A stretch of DNA of 64,000 nucleotides from Martelella mediterranea DSM 17316 (GCF_002043005.1 NZ_CP020330.1:558001-622000), one strand, 5' to 3'; positions 25,776-34,462 are shown, counted from the first letter of the stretch. Numbers and translations are program-made. Notes: generated from the sequence alone by a model not told the origin.

Positions 25776-26996
25776 TCAGCGTACGACGGGGAGCTCGAGA
25801 TCGAGCGCGGAACCGTCGAAGAACACCCGAAGCTCGGGATCGCGGCTCGGCAGGATCACCGTCGCCACACCCGGCGTGGTGATTTCGCCGCGCTGGTTTT
25901 CGCCCCAGATTTCGAGGTCGACCAGCGCATGGCCGTCCTTGACGTATTTGCGCGAGACCTTGCCCTTGCACCAGGTGCTGTCGCCCATGGTGTTGAAGCG
26001 GCGCATTTCGGTGCGGACCCGCTTGAGGAAGGCGGCGTCGCCCATCCAGTTGGTCACCAGCGAGGCCATCCAGGAAGACCGCTGCGGGCCGTAATCATAG
26101 ACGCCGGGCACGCCGACCTCCTTGGCCGTGCTTTCGCGGTGATGGCCGATGCCTGTATATTCGATGCCGCCGCCGGCCTCCGGGTTGCGGAAGAAATGGC
26201 CCGGATGCTTCATCGCTGCCTGGAACACCACGCCATGGGTATGGCCGCGGCCGCAGCCGACGAGGAAGCCCATCGTGTCCATCAGCGACAGCGGGCCGCG
26301 CACGATCGGGTCGAGGCTTTCGCCTTCCGTGACGTCTTCGAAGTAGCGCACATTGGCGCCGCGGATACGTTCCGGCTCGCGCATGATCGCGTCGTCGAGC
26401 GCCTCATATTCGTCGGCCGTATATTCGTGGGTCTTGATGTCCTTGTACTTGCCGGCATCGCGGGCCGCCTTGCGCTCGTGGCGGGTGCAGGTGCCGAGCG
26501 CGCGGGCAACGAGTTCGCCGCGCTGGTTGGAATAGCTCGCCTCTACATATTGCAGCACCAGCCGACCGGAGAACTTGCTCTCCTTCTCCTCGACGCCGAC
26601 GACGCGCTCGATCGCGCTGATGCGGTCGCCGGGACGGATATGGCGGAACAATTCCCAGTCATTGCCGGCGTAAAAGCCGTGCACGCCCGGCAGGCCCCAG
26701 CGGGTGCGCCCGACCCAGCCGAAGGCCATGGGGAACATCGGATGGCCGACCTGCCCGCCATAGCGCGAATTGCGGCCATATTCCTGCTCGCGATAGAGCG
26801 GGTTCAGATCGCCGATGCCGTTGCACCAGTTGCGCAGCGTATCCGTGGTGGCGTCCTGCAGGTACGGCCCTTCCGGGCGCAGCTGCAGGCCGATCATGTT
26901 GCGGGCGGCCGCAACCGCCTCGTCCGTGATCAGTCCTTCGGCCGGCGCGCCGCCGACGGCTTTCTTGGTCTGTTCCTTGGTGTCGCCCATGGTCAC
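25776..26996 (-). CDS. Tandem-hotdog (MaoC/FAS1-like) CoA hydratase-like protein
   Basis: The ~406-residue protein appears to hold two hotdog units. The first, near residues 40-160, includes CNGIGDLNPLYREQEYG, with Asp and Asn in the hydratase-2 style position, and GDWELFRHIRPGDR; the second spans about residues 220-390 (FEDVTEGESL, then DYGPQRSSWMASLVTNW). I know the family only as 'FAS1-like dehydratase / acyl dehydratase' and do not assign a substrate. A GTG at 26996 is chosen for its GGAG spacing; an ATG at 26990 is equally plausible. It is the first gene of the minus-strand operon down to 21591 and follows three ATGCAT boxes. Confidence 0.75.
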   Translation of the reverse strand: MTMGDTKEQTKKAVGGAPAEGLITDEAVAAARNMIGLQLRPEGPYLQDATTDTLRNWCNGIGDLNPLYREQEYGRNSRYGGQVGHPMFPMAFGWVGRTRWGLPGVHGFYAGNDWELFRHIRPGDRISAIERVVGVEEKESKFSGRLVLQYVEASYSNQRGELVARALGTCTRHERKAARDAGKYKDIKTHEYTADEYEALDDAIMREPERIRGANVRYFEDVTEGESLDPIVRGPLSLMDTMGFLVGCGRGHTHGVVFQAAMKHPGHFFRNPEAGGGIEYTGIGHHRESTAKEVGVPGVYDYGPQRSSWMASLVTNWMGDAAFLKRVRTEMRRFNTMGDSTWCKGKVSRKYVKDGHALVDLEIWGENQRGEITTPGVATVILPSRDPELRVFFDGSALDLELPVVR

Positions 26997-27070
26997 GTGT
27001 CTCTCTCCTCTCAAGACGCTCCGCCGACGCTCCAGCGCCGCGTTCAAGCTTCGTTTACTGACCGCCAGTT

Positions 27071-27207
27071 AATGCATTTTATTTTCTTCGGTCAATGCCT
27101 TTTCCAAGAATAATGCATTTTTTGGTCGATATCGCCCAAAATAACCCGGGATTAAGCACAATCCGGCCCAGAGAACGGCTAAATCCGCTCAATAAAATGC
27201 ATTTTAT
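27071..27207. promoter_or_regulatory. Operator cluster: three AATGCATTTT boxes
   Basis: AATGCATTTTATTTTCTT at 27071-27088, AATGCATTTTTT at 27112-27123, and a perfect 16-bp palindrome ATAAAATGCATTTTAT at 27192-27207. The last overlaps the stop codon of the isochorismatase-fold gene. They lie upstream of the minus-strand operon starting at 26996. Similar boxes occur at 35741-35885. The nearby GntR/FCD protein is the obvious candidate binder, by inference. Confidence 0.6.
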
Positions 27208-27785
27208 CCTAGCGAAACATCCGAAGCCCTGGTGATCTCGGCGTAGCGTCGCAGACCGGCGAGCGCGAAATCATGCTCTTCAGCGTTGGCCCCGGCGCAG
27301 CAGTCTTCCAGCACCACGCAGGCATAGTCGCGGTCATGCCCCTCGCGTACGGCGGCGGAAACCACGCCATTGGTGGAAACGCCGCACAGAATAAGCCGTT
27401 TGATGCCCTGGGCGCGCAGCAGCGGCTCCAGCTTTGTGGCGTAGAACGGGCTGACCCGATGCTTGATGATATCCGGATCGCCCTCCTGCGGCGCGAAGTC
27501 CGAATAGACTTCCGTACCCCAGCTGCCGAGCTTGAATACCCCGGCATCGCGCGCCTTGGCGAAGACCGGGGAAGTGGGCGGGCACTCGGCATAATTCGGC
27601 GAAAAGCCGACGCGGACATAGCCGACCATGACCCCGGCCTCGCGGGCGCGGCGGATGGCAAGCTCGGTATTGGTGTAGATGCCCCGCTCCTGGCATTGCG
27701 GAACATAGGTTTTCGCACCCATCCCGTGCGGGTGAACGAGGTCGTTGAGCATGTCCATGACAAGCAGGATACTATCGGCAGGCAT
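27204..27785 (-). CDS. Isochorismatase-fold hydrolase lacking the usual catalytic cysteine
   Basis: The 193-residue protein has the cysteine-hydrolase/isochorismatase fold: Asp11 in LLVMDMLND and Lys near 108 in IIKHRVSPFYA fit two members of the D-K-C triad. The third motif reads GVSTNGVVSA (about residues 135-144), with Val141 where TNxCV families have Cys. It may therefore work like true isochorismatases, which need no nucleophile, or may have lost amidase activity. It lies 57 bp downstream of the GntR gene in the same direction. A possible role is hydrolysis of an amide or vinyl-ether intermediate. Confidence 0.82.
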   Translation of the reverse strand: MPADSILLVMDMLNDLVHPHGMGAKTYVPQCQERGIYTNTELAIRRAREAGVMVGYVRVGFSPNYAECPPTSPVFAKARDAGVFKLGSWGTEVYSDFAPQEGDPDIIKHRVSPFYATKLEPLLRAQGIKRLILCGVSTNGVVSAAVREGHDRDYACVVLEDCCAGANAEEHDFALAGLRRYAEITRASDVSLG

Positions 27786-27842
27786 TTGGATCTCCTCTCT
27801 GCAATGTTTCGGCGAACCGGCCGGAACAGGCAGAAGGATGCC

Positions 27843-28478
27843 CTAGCCGGTATAGCTGGCCTTGAACTCGTCCCAGCCGGCGCGGATGTGGCTGCGCAAT
27901 GCCGTCAGCATCGCACCCTCGTCGCGCGACAGGATCGCGCCCAGCATCTCGCGATGCTCCTTCGAGGCGCGATCGATGCGGTTTTCGAGCCTGTTGATCA
28001 GGTCGAAGGGGTAACGCGCCCAAAGCGCCCGGACGAAACGCAGCGTCTGCGGCAGGCCGGCGGCGGAATAGAGCACCTCGTGAAAGCGGTAATTGATGGA
28101 GCGCACGGCGTCCTTGTCGTCGCGCGCGGCAGCCGCCTCCAGCTGCGCCTGCAGATCGCGCAGCTCGTCCACCTGCTGCGCGGTCAGCCGCTCCATGGCG
28201 CGCAGCGCCAATTTCGATTCCAGCGTCACGCGCAGATCGACGATCTCCTCCGTCGCATTGATATCGAAGGGCGCGACCGTCGCGCCGCGATGCGAGGTCC
28301 CGAGAATGAAGCCTTCCGCGGCAAGCAGCTTCAGCGCCTCGCGCACCGGCGTGATGCTCATGCCGATGCTTTCGGCGATTTCGGCCTGTTTCAGCTTCGA
28401 CCCGCGCGGAAACTTGCCCGAAATAATGCCTTCTCTGAGATAATCCGCGACCTGCTCTTCCTTGGTCTGATGCTTCAA
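27843..28478 (-). CDS. GntR family transcriptional regulator, FCD (FadR-like) domain
   Basis: The 211-residue regulator has a GntR winged helix at residues 5-70 (LKQAEIAESIGMSITPVREA) and an all-helical FCD effector domain with metal-ligand-style histidines (NYRFHEVLY, SKEHREMLG, LRSHIRAGW). The TTG at 28478 is preferred for the GGAAGG 8 bases upstream; GTG at 28511 is possible. It sits centrally in Region C and probably recognises the ATGCAT palindromes found in front of the transport and catabolic genes. It acts as repressor or activator in response to a small carboxylate. Confidence 0.87.
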   Translation of the reverse strand: MKHQTKEEQVADYLREGIISGKFPRGSKLKQAEIAESIGMSITPVREALKLLAAEGFILGTSHRGATVAPFDINATEEIVDLRVTLESKLALRAMERLTAQQVDELRDLQAQLEAAAARDDKDAVRSINYRFHEVLYSAAGLPQTLRFVRALWARYPFDLINRLENRIDRASKEHREMLGAILSRDEGAMLTALRSHIRAGWDEFKASYTG

Positions 28479-28525
28479 CGTGCTGACCTTCCATGAAATT
28501 TCGCAGGCCACTATACCATCGCCCT

Positions 28526-28548
28526 TGCGGGATAATGCAATATTTCAC
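28526..28548. promoter_or_regulatory. Possible autoregulatory ATGCA box before the GntR gene
   Basis: ATAATGCAATATTTC in the short gap between the GntR gene and the metallo-beta-lactamase gene retains the ATAATGCA half of the longer palindromes at 27071-27207 and 35871-35880. It could be a weaker site for the same regulator. Confidence 0.35.
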
Positions 28549-29351
28549 GAAGCGCTCCAAGCCTTTGGTGCGGCATCCAGACGAAGAATGTGCTCCTCTC
28601 CATCATGTCGAGGATAGATGTCGGCAAGGCGCGGGTCATGCGCCGGCAGAACATGGTCGTCGCTGTCTGCCAGCGCGCGGATCACGTCATGCGAGGCAAG
28701 CATGTCGGAGGAATTGAACACCACGGCAAAGGGCACGCCGCGTTCATATTCCTCATAATAATGAAGCGCATCGGAAGCGAGAACCACATAGCCGCGCGCG
28801 GTCCGGACCCGCACGATCTCCTGGCCCGCGCAATGACCGCCGACCCAGTGCACCGTCACGCCGTCGGCAATCTCGCTTTCGCGCCCGTGCAGGGTGAGCC
28901 GGCCGCCATGCAGCAGGTTGACCAGCCGGTTGATCTCATCCGGCTCATAGGCCCTGCGGAACCACCATTTCTCCATCCACGGGCCGGTGACATATTCCAT
29001 TTCGGCGGCCTGCATGAAGAAATGCGCCTTTTCGAACGCGTCGAGGAAGCCGAGATGATCGTAATGCGCATGGGTCAGGATGACGGTATCGGCGTCGCGC
29101 GCCGAAACGCCCAAGCGCGACAAAGCCTCAACCGGGCTCAGCACATGGGTATGCCCGTGCTTTTCCGCCTTGGCCGGGTCCATGCCGGTATCAACCACGA
29201 TCGTCCGGTCGTCGCTCACCAGCAGCCAGGAATAGAAATCGAGCGGCAGGCTGGCCGCCGGATCACTTTCGAGGATGAAGTTCTGCCCGCGCGTCCGCGT
29301 CGGGTTGATCGCGTGGCGGATGCCGTAGGTCTTCCAGATGGTCTCGCTCAT
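28545..29351 (-). CDS. Metallo-beta-lactamase fold hydrolase (lactonase-like)
   Basis: The 268-residue MBL-fold protein has the two-zinc motif THAHYDHLG near residue 93, a metal His in VHWVGGHCAGQ, the bridging Asp in LASDALHYYEEY, and a final His in LPAHDPRL. The layout with the EYxxG-like EYERG segment resembles N-acyl-homoserine lactonases and related lactone hydrolases. It would open a lactone or hydrolyse a thioester in the cytosol (no signal peptide). It lies 10 bp upstream of nothing in its own direction except the GntR gene and follows livF, so it ends the livFGMH-containing operon. Confidence 0.85.
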   Translation of the reverse strand: MSETIWKTYGIRHAINPTRTRGQNFILESDPAASLPLDFYSWLLVSDDRTIVVDTGMDPAKAEKHGHTHVLSPVEALSRLGVSARDADTVILTHAHYDHLGFLDAFEKAHFFMQAAEMEYVTGPWMEKWWFRRAYEPDEINRLVNLLHGGRLTLHGRESEIADGVTVHWVGGHCAGQEIVRVRTARGYVVLASDALHYYEEYERGVPFAVVFNSSDMLASHDVIRALADSDDHVLPAHDPRLADIYPRHDGEEHILRLDAAPKAWSAS

Positions 29352-29361
29352 TCCCGCCCCC

Positions 29362-30096
29362 TCATGCCGCCGATGCGGCGCCGAGATAGGCGTCGATGGC
29401 TTCCTGGCGGGCGGCGCTGTCGCTGAGCTCGGCGGCGGTGCGATGACCGACGATCCTTCCGCCGCGCAGGAAATGCAGTTCGTCGCAAATCCGCATCGTC
29501 ATCGCCAGATTCTGTTCCACCAGCACGATCGCCAGATCGCTCTCGCTGCGAAACGAGCCCAGCCGGTCGAACACCCGTCGGACCAGCATCGGCGCAAGCC
29601 CAAGCGATGGCTCGTCAAGCAGCAAAAGCCGCGGCTTCGCCATCAGCCCGCGACCGATCGCCAGCATCTGCTGCTCGCCGCCGGAAAGCCGCCAGGCATG
29701 CCGGTCGGCCTTGTTGGCGATTTCGGGAAACAGGTCCAGCACCATTTCCGCGCGCGATTTCCGTTCCCTGCCGCTCAGGTGATAGCCGCCGAGCGTCAGA
29801 TTTTCACGCACGGTCATGTCGCCAACGATCTCGCGACCCTCCGGCACATAGACGATGCCGCGCTTGACCCGTTCGCGGGCAGAAAGCCCGGAGACGTCCT
29901 CGCCCTCAAAGACCTGTCGGCCTTCCGCCGGGATAAGCCCGGCGATCGCCTTCATGATCGAGGTCTTGCCCGCGCCGTTGGCGCCAAGCAGCGCAACGAC
30001 CGAGCCGGTCGGCACGGAAAACGAAACGCTGTCCACCGCCTGCGCGCTGGCGCCATAGAACACGGAGAGATCCGATATGGTCAGAAGATCAGTCAT
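29362..30096 (-). CDS. livF: Branched-chain-amino-acid-type ABC transporter ATPase, LivF-like
   Basis: The 244-residue ABC ATPase has Walker A GANGAGKTS (about residues 38-46), the signature LSGGEQQM and Walker B LLLLDEPSLGL, with a LivF-type C-terminus. It powers HAAT-family uptake together with LivG. It overlaps the livG end by 8 bp. The genetic context (CoA-transferase, hydroxyacid dehydrogenase) suggests the substrate is an amide or carboxylate instead of a branched-chain amino acid. Confidence 0.93.
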   Translation of the reverse strand: MTDLLTISDLSVFYGASAQAVDSVSFSVPTGSVVALLGANGAGKTSIMKAIAGLIPAEGRQVFEGEDVSGLSARERVKRGIVYVPEGREIVGDMTVRENLTLGGYHLSGRERKSRAEMVLDLFPEIANKADRHAWRLSGGEQQMLAIGRGLMAKPRLLLLDEPSLGLAPMLVRRVFDRLGSFRSESDLAIVLVEQNLAMTMRICDELHFLRGGRIVGHRTAAELSDSAARQEAIDAYLGAASAA

Positions 30097-30865
30097 CGTC
30101 GCTCCCCAGATAGATACGGATCACATCCTCGTTTTCACGCACCTCTGCCGGCGCGCCGCAGGTGACGAGCGAACCGAAATTCATGACGTAGATCCGGTCG
30201 CAGATCGACATCACGAGGTCCATGTCATGCTCGACCACGACCATGACCAGATCGGGCGAGACCAGACGCTTGAGGCTGCGCATCAGATCGCGCGTTTCCG
30301 AGTTGTTGAGCCCGGCCGCCGGCTCGTCCAGCAGCAGCACATCCGGCTTGCCGACGATCGCGCGGGCGATCTCGACGAGGCGCAGCATGCCGGGCGGCAG
30401 CTCCGAGGGCAGTTTGCCGGTGACCTGGCCAAGGCCGAGTTCGGTGAGCGCCGCCATCGCGGCCTCGCGCATCGCCGTCATCTCGTTGCGCCCGCGCGCT
30501 GTCGGCAGGAAGGCATGGGCCCAGCTGGCGCGATAGTTGCGGGCAACGCCGATCATCACGTTTTCCAGCACGGTGAGATCGGGGCTCAGCGCCACATGCT
30601 GGAAGCTGCGCACGATACCCTTGCCGGCGCGCGCCGCCGGCGGCAGGCCGTCAAGGCTCTCGCCGGCATAGGTGATCGCGCCGCCCTGGGGTCGATAGGC
30701 GCCGGTCATGCAGTTGAACAGGCTGGTCTTTCCCGCGCCGTTGGGGCCGATCAACCCTGTGATTTCGCCGGCGCGAAACTCCACATCGAGATCCTTGAGA
30801 ACGGTGATGCCGCCGAAGGACAGCGAGATGCCGTCACCGCGAAGCGCTTTTGCCATCGCATCCAT
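30089..30865 (-). CDS. livG: Branched-chain-amino-acid-type ABC transporter ATPase, LivG-like, unusual signature motif
   Basis: The 258-residue ATPase has Walker A GPNGAGKTSLFN and Walker B VLLLDEPAAGLNN with the LivG-type D-loop. The ABC signature is degenerate: LPPGMLRLVEIARA stands where LSYGQ-like sequence is expected. The opposing site in LivF has a normal LSGGE. The ATG at 30865 shares a base with the livM stop; a GTG at 30868 is an alternative. Confidence 0.92.
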   Translation of the reverse strand: MDAMAKALRGDGISLSFGGITVLKDLDVEFRAGEITGLIGPNGAGKTSLFNCMTGAYRPQGGAITYAGESLDGLPPAARAGKGIVRSFQHVALSPDLTVLENVMIGVARNYRASWAHAFLPTARGRNEMTAMREAAMAALTELGLGQVTGKLPSELPPGMLRLVEIARAIVGKPDVLLLDEPAAGLNNSETRDLMRSLKRLVSPDLVMVVVEHDMDLVMSICDRIYVMNFGSLVTCGAPAEVRENEDVIRIYLGSDDD

Positions 30866-31845
30866 CACTCGTCTCCCTTTCGCTTGGCCGCAATCGCGCG
30901 AAGCCGCGGCAGGTAGTGGCCGGCGAGGATCATCGCGAGCAGGGCCACGCCGTAAAACACCGGTATCCACGCACCCGAGGACGACAGCAATTGCGGCACC
31001 AGCGTCAGGAACGCACCGCCGAGCAGGGCCCGCCACAGAGTGAGGCCGTAGAAACTGACGACGGAACCGACCAGCAGAAAGATCGCCGACCAGAAAGTGA
31101 AGCCGCTGGGGCTGACCGTCGAGCCGGCAAAGCCGAGCATGGCGCCGCAAAGCGCGGCGATGCCGCCGCTGATGCCCATGACCGCCACCCGCGCCCAGAC
31201 CTGCCGCGTGCCGAAGGCATCGGCGGCAGCCGGATGGGTTTTCGACAGAAGCAGCACAAGACCCTGACGCGAATTGCGCAGCCGCGACACGCCGTAGACG
31301 GCAGCCGCAAGCACCAGGAGAGCGACATAATAACGTTGCAGCCCCATCGGGATGCCGGGCACGGCAGGCGTTGCCACATAAAGCCCTTCATAGCCGCCGG
31401 TCAGCCCGTCCATATTGTTGATCAGTTCCGGCACGGCAAGCGCCAGCGCCATGGTCGAGACGGCAAGGTAGATGCCCGACAGCTTGCGCGATGGCCAGGC
31501 AAAGGCAATGCCGCTGACGACGCCAAGCGCCAGCGCCAGCGGGAGGCTGAACAGCACCGAAAGGCCGTAGCGCGTGTCCAGCACGGCAACGGAATAAGCG
31601 CCGACGGCGGCAAAGAAGGTATGGCCGATCGAGACCTCGCCGCCATAGCGCACCAGGACGCTGACCGACAGCACGCCGATGGCGTTGGCGAAGCACAGGC
31701 CGAGCGAAAACACCCAGGACCCGCCGAGCAGGAAGGGCAGAACCAGCAGCACCGCGATCAGCGCGAGGTTCAGCATGTCGCTTCTGAGCGCAAGGCGGGC
31801 CGGCAGGATACGTTCGTTTTGCAGGCTTGCGGGATGATCAGACAC
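30865..31845 (-). CDS. livM: Branched-chain-amino-acid-type ABC transporter permease, LivM-like
   Basis: The 326-residue membrane protein shows about nine hydrophobic segments and the LivM motif region GGEVSIGHTFFAAVGAY and GIYLAVSTMALALA. It pairs with LivH to form the transmembrane channel. A GTG start overlaps livH by 8 bp. The N-terminal 25 residues are hydrophilic before the first membrane segment. Confidence 0.92.
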   Translation of the reverse strand: MSDHPASLQNERILPARLALRSDMLNLALIAVLLVLPFLLGGSWVFSLGLCFANAIGVLSVSVLVRYGGEVSIGHTFFAAVGAYSVAVLDTRYGLSVLFSLPLALALGVVSGIAFAWPSRKLSGIYLAVSTMALALAVPELINNMDGLTGGYEGLYVATPAVPGIPMGLQRYYVALLVLAAAVYGVSRLRNSRQGLVLLLSKTHPAAADAFGTRQVWARVAVMGISGGIAALCGAMLGFAGSTVSPSGFTFWSAIFLLVGSVVSFYGLTLWRALLGGAFLTLVPQLLSSSGAWIPVFYGVALLAMILAGHYLPRLRAIAAKRKGDE

Positions 31846-32728
31846 GGCTGCCTCCTACACGGGCCAGAATACCGTTCGGAAAGATGTTCAGCGCCAGAAG
31901 GATGACGCCCAACAAGAATGTGCTGGAGAACTCCGGCGAGACATAGAAGGTGAAAAGGTTCATCAAAACGCCGATGAGGATGCCGCCGACCAGCGCGCCC
32001 GGCAGGCTGGCGAAGCCACCGATGACGGCCGCGGCAAAGGCCTGCAGCATGAAGGAAGCGACCGTGGTGACGCTCAGAAACGTGGTCGGCACGATCAGAA
32101 GCGCGCCGACCACGCCGAGCACCGCCGCGACGATCCACGAAAACAGATGGACGGAGCGCAGATTGAGGCCGCAGACTTCCGCCGCGAACGGATTGACCGA
32201 GATCGCCCTAAAGGCCACGCCGAGCTTGGTGAAATCGACCACGAAAAACAAAATCGCGATGGTGATAACGGCAACCGCAAGCACCGTCAGGTCATAGCCG
32301 GTAATAAACAGGCCCAGCACCGACATGCCGAAACGCGGCACCGGCAGGTCGAGACTGACGATATCGGCCCCGAAGATGAGAAGCGTCGCGCCCTGCGCGA
32401 TCAGGCCGATGCCGAGCGTCGCGATGGTGGCGGTGAGATCGCTCTCGAACACCAGCGGCGCAATCACCGCATAGGTGAGGCAGGCAATCGCGATGACCGC
32501 CAGAATGGCAAGCAGCACCGCCGCGCCCCAGCTCAGCTGCATCAGCGCGCCGCTTGAAAAACCGTAGATCAGGAAGGCGGCGAAGCCAGCGACATTGCCG
32601 TGGCTGAAATTGACCACGCGCGACGATTTGAAGATCATCACCAGCCCGAGCGCGCCGAGCGCATAAAGGCAGCCGGTGATCATGCCCGACCAGAGCAGCG
32701 GAAAGAGGTCGCGAAAGATATCGCTCAT
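31838..32728 (-). CDS. livH: Branched-chain-amino-acid-type ABC transporter permease, LivH-like
   Basis: The 296-residue permease has about eight hydrophobic helices and the LivH features GCLYALGALGLVMIFK and FAAAVIGGFASLPGALVGG. It follows the beta-hydroxyacid dehydrogenase gene with an ATGA overlap, so enzyme and transporter genes are made from one transcript. Confidence 0.92.
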   Translation of the reverse strand: MSDIFRDLFPLLWSGMITGCLYALGALGLVMIFKSSRVVNFSHGNVAGFAAFLIYGFSSGALMQLSWGAAVLLAILAVIAIACLTYAVIAPLVFESDLTATIATLGIGLIAQGATLLIFGADIVSLDLPVPRFGMSVLGLFITGYDLTVLAVAVITIAILFFVVDFTKLGVAFRAISVNPFAAEVCGLNLRSVHLFSWIVAAVLGVVGALLIVPTTFLSVTTVASFMLQAFAAAVIGGFASLPGALVGGILIGVLMNLFTFYVSPEFSSTFLLGVILLALNIFPNGILARVGGSRV

Positions 32729-33630
32729 TCGGCCTCTCCCTTGTCGCTCGCCATGACGCCGCGCTCCACCAGTTCGATCACGCCGGGGAAATAGCGTCCT
32801 GACAGGTCGGTCGTGGTCGCGACCTCATAGTAACGCCGCGCCGCGGCGGCTGAGGGCAGCGCCACGCCGGATTGCTGCGCCAGTTCGAAAACGTAGGAAA
32901 TATCCTTCAGCACATATTCCGGCGAAAACGCCTTGTCTGGAAATTCACGCGGCAGCATCGCCTTCATGCCGTGATTGCGCAGCACGAAGCTGTCGCCCGA
33001 TCCCTTGGAGACCGCGTCCAGCAACACATCGGCGGCAACGCCCGCCTTTTCGCCGAGCACGATCATCTCGGCGAGCGCCACGGTGTTGGCGAAGACCAGC
33101 ATGTTGTTGACCAGTTTCAGCACCTGGCCCGCGCCGACATCGCCGCCATGGGTGACGTCGGTCGCGATATAGTCGAGCATCGGCCGGATGCGCTGGTAGA
33201 CGGCATCGGAAGCGCCGACCATGATCGCAAGCGCGCCCTTTTGCGCGGCCTCGCGGGTGCGGGCGACGGGGGCATCGGCGAAACCGATATTATGCGCGGC
33301 AAGGTCGGCCGCCACCTTGCGGGCGGTCGCCACCGGCGTGGTCGACAGGTCGACGACCAGCGAGCACCGGCCCGAGGCCGCTGCGATCTCGCCTGCGACA
33401 GCGTCGACCTGCGGCCCACCGGGCAGCGACAGGAAGATCACGTCCGCTTGTTCGGCAAGCGCCTTCACCGAGCCGACACGCTCGGCGCCGGCGTCCTCGA
33501 CGGCCTTCAGCGCCGCCTCGGACAGGTCGAAGGCGAGAACCTTGCCGTCATGTTTGCGCGCCATATTGGCGCACATGGGCCCGCCCATGACGCCAAGTCC
33601 GATAAATCCGATCGTCTCGTTGTTGCTCAT
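32725..33630 (-). CDS. NAD(P)-dependent beta-hydroxyacid dehydrogenase (HIBADH-like)
   Basis: The 301-residue protein has the N-terminal Rossmann motif FIGLGVMGGPMCANMA, FLSLPGGPQVD, the substrate-binding strand VVDLSTT, and the catalytic-lysine segment GAGQVLKLVNN near residue 170. It belongs to the 3-hydroxyisobutyrate / tartronate semialdehyde reductase family; in place of DAPVSGG it has DAPVARTREAAQKG, which points to a branch with a different substrate. It lies between the SDR and livH genes and is coupled to livH. The ATG at 33630 and GTG at 33633 are both possible starts. Confidence 0.87.
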   Translation of the reverse strand: MSNNETIGFIGLGVMGGPMCANMARKHDGKVLAFDLSEAALKAVEDAGAERVGSVKALAEQADVIFLSLPGGPQVDAVAGEIAAASGRCSLVVDLSTTPVATARKVAADLAAHNIGFADAPVARTREAAQKGALAIMVGASDAVYQRIRPMLDYIATDVTHGGDVGAGQVLKLVNNMLVFANTVALAEMIVLGEKAGVAADVLLDAVSKGSGDSFVLRNHGMKAMLPREFPDKAFSPEYVLKDISYVFELAQQSGVALPSAAAARRYYEVATTTDLSGRYFPGVIELVERGVMASDKGEAE

Positions 33631-33634
33631 CACA

Positions 33635-34384
33635 TCAATCCATCAACATGCCGCCGTTCACGTCGAGAACGGTACCGGTGATCCAGTTGGAGGCGGGCGA
33701 GCACAGGAACAGGATGGCCTGGGCGATATCTTCCGGCTGACCGAAACGGCCGAGCGGCACATTGCCGTTGGCGGACGGCGCCGCGCGCTGGGTCACAGTT
33801 TCCCACATCGGCGTTTCCACCGGCCCTGGCGCGATGATGCTGGCATAAACGCCCTGCGATGCGCCCGCCTTGGCGACCCATTTCATCAGCCCATGAACCG
33901 CCGATTTCGCCGCCACATAGGACGGGCCGGAGGCAACGCCGCCGATCTTGGCGGCAATCGAACCGAGCGCAACCATCTTGCCCATGCCCTGCTCGGCCAT
34001 GACCGGAAACACCGCCCGCACCGGATTGACGACGCCCATCAGATTGACGTCGAGGATCGCGCGCCATTCCTCATCGGTGCTTTCGCCGAGCGGACGGTGC
34101 GAGATCGTGCCGGCGCACAGAACGAGCGCATCGATACGGCCATGGGTCGCGCGGATATCAGCGACCAGCGCATCCGTTTCTTCGCGCGAGGTGACGTCGT
34201 AGCGGCGATAGCTGACCGCCGGATGATCGAATTCGGCCTTATCGGCAATATCTGTTGCGATCACCGTCGCGCCCGCTTCGGCAAGCGCCAGCGTCGTGGC
34301 GCGGCCGATGCCGCCGGCAGCGCCGGTTACAAATGCGATCTTTCCGTCCATCCGCGCCGGGGCGCTGACTGGTATCAGGGACAT
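33635..34384 (-). CDS. SDR family oxidoreductase
   Basis: The 249-residue short-chain dehydrogenase has TGAAGGIG near residue 20, LCAG near 93 and YVAAKSA as the active-site Tyr/Lys motif. The first 12 residues before the Rossmann fold are poorly conserved. The gene is 78 bp downstream of the ABC binding protein and directly upstream of the hydroxyacid dehydrogenase, so it probably oxidises or reduces a hydroxy/keto group of the imported compound. The exact substrate is unknown. Confidence 0.86.
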   Translation of the reverse strand: MSLIPVSAPARMDGKIAFVTGAAGGIGRATTLALAEAGATVIATDIADKAEFDHPAVSYRRYDVTSREETDALVADIRATHGRIDALVLCAGTISHRPLGESTDEEWRAILDVNLMGVVNPVRAVFPVMAEQGMGKMVALGSIAAKIGGVASGPSYVAAKSAVHGLMKWVAKAGASQGVYASIIAPGPVETPMWETVTQRAAPSANGNVPLGRFGQPEDIAQAILFLCSPASNWITGTVLDVNGGMLMD

Positions 34385-34462
34385 CCCTGTGTTCTCCCGT
34401 CATTCAACAATGCAATTTCAAAGGAAATGCACGCCGCGACAAAGCGCGGCGCGCGAAAGCCA

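Noticed and set aside
27071..27207. Possible short-repeat array (CRISPR-like) from the repeated AATGCATTTT
   Set aside because: Only three short copies with irregular spacing and palindromic symmetry; operator boxes explain them better, and no cas genes are present.
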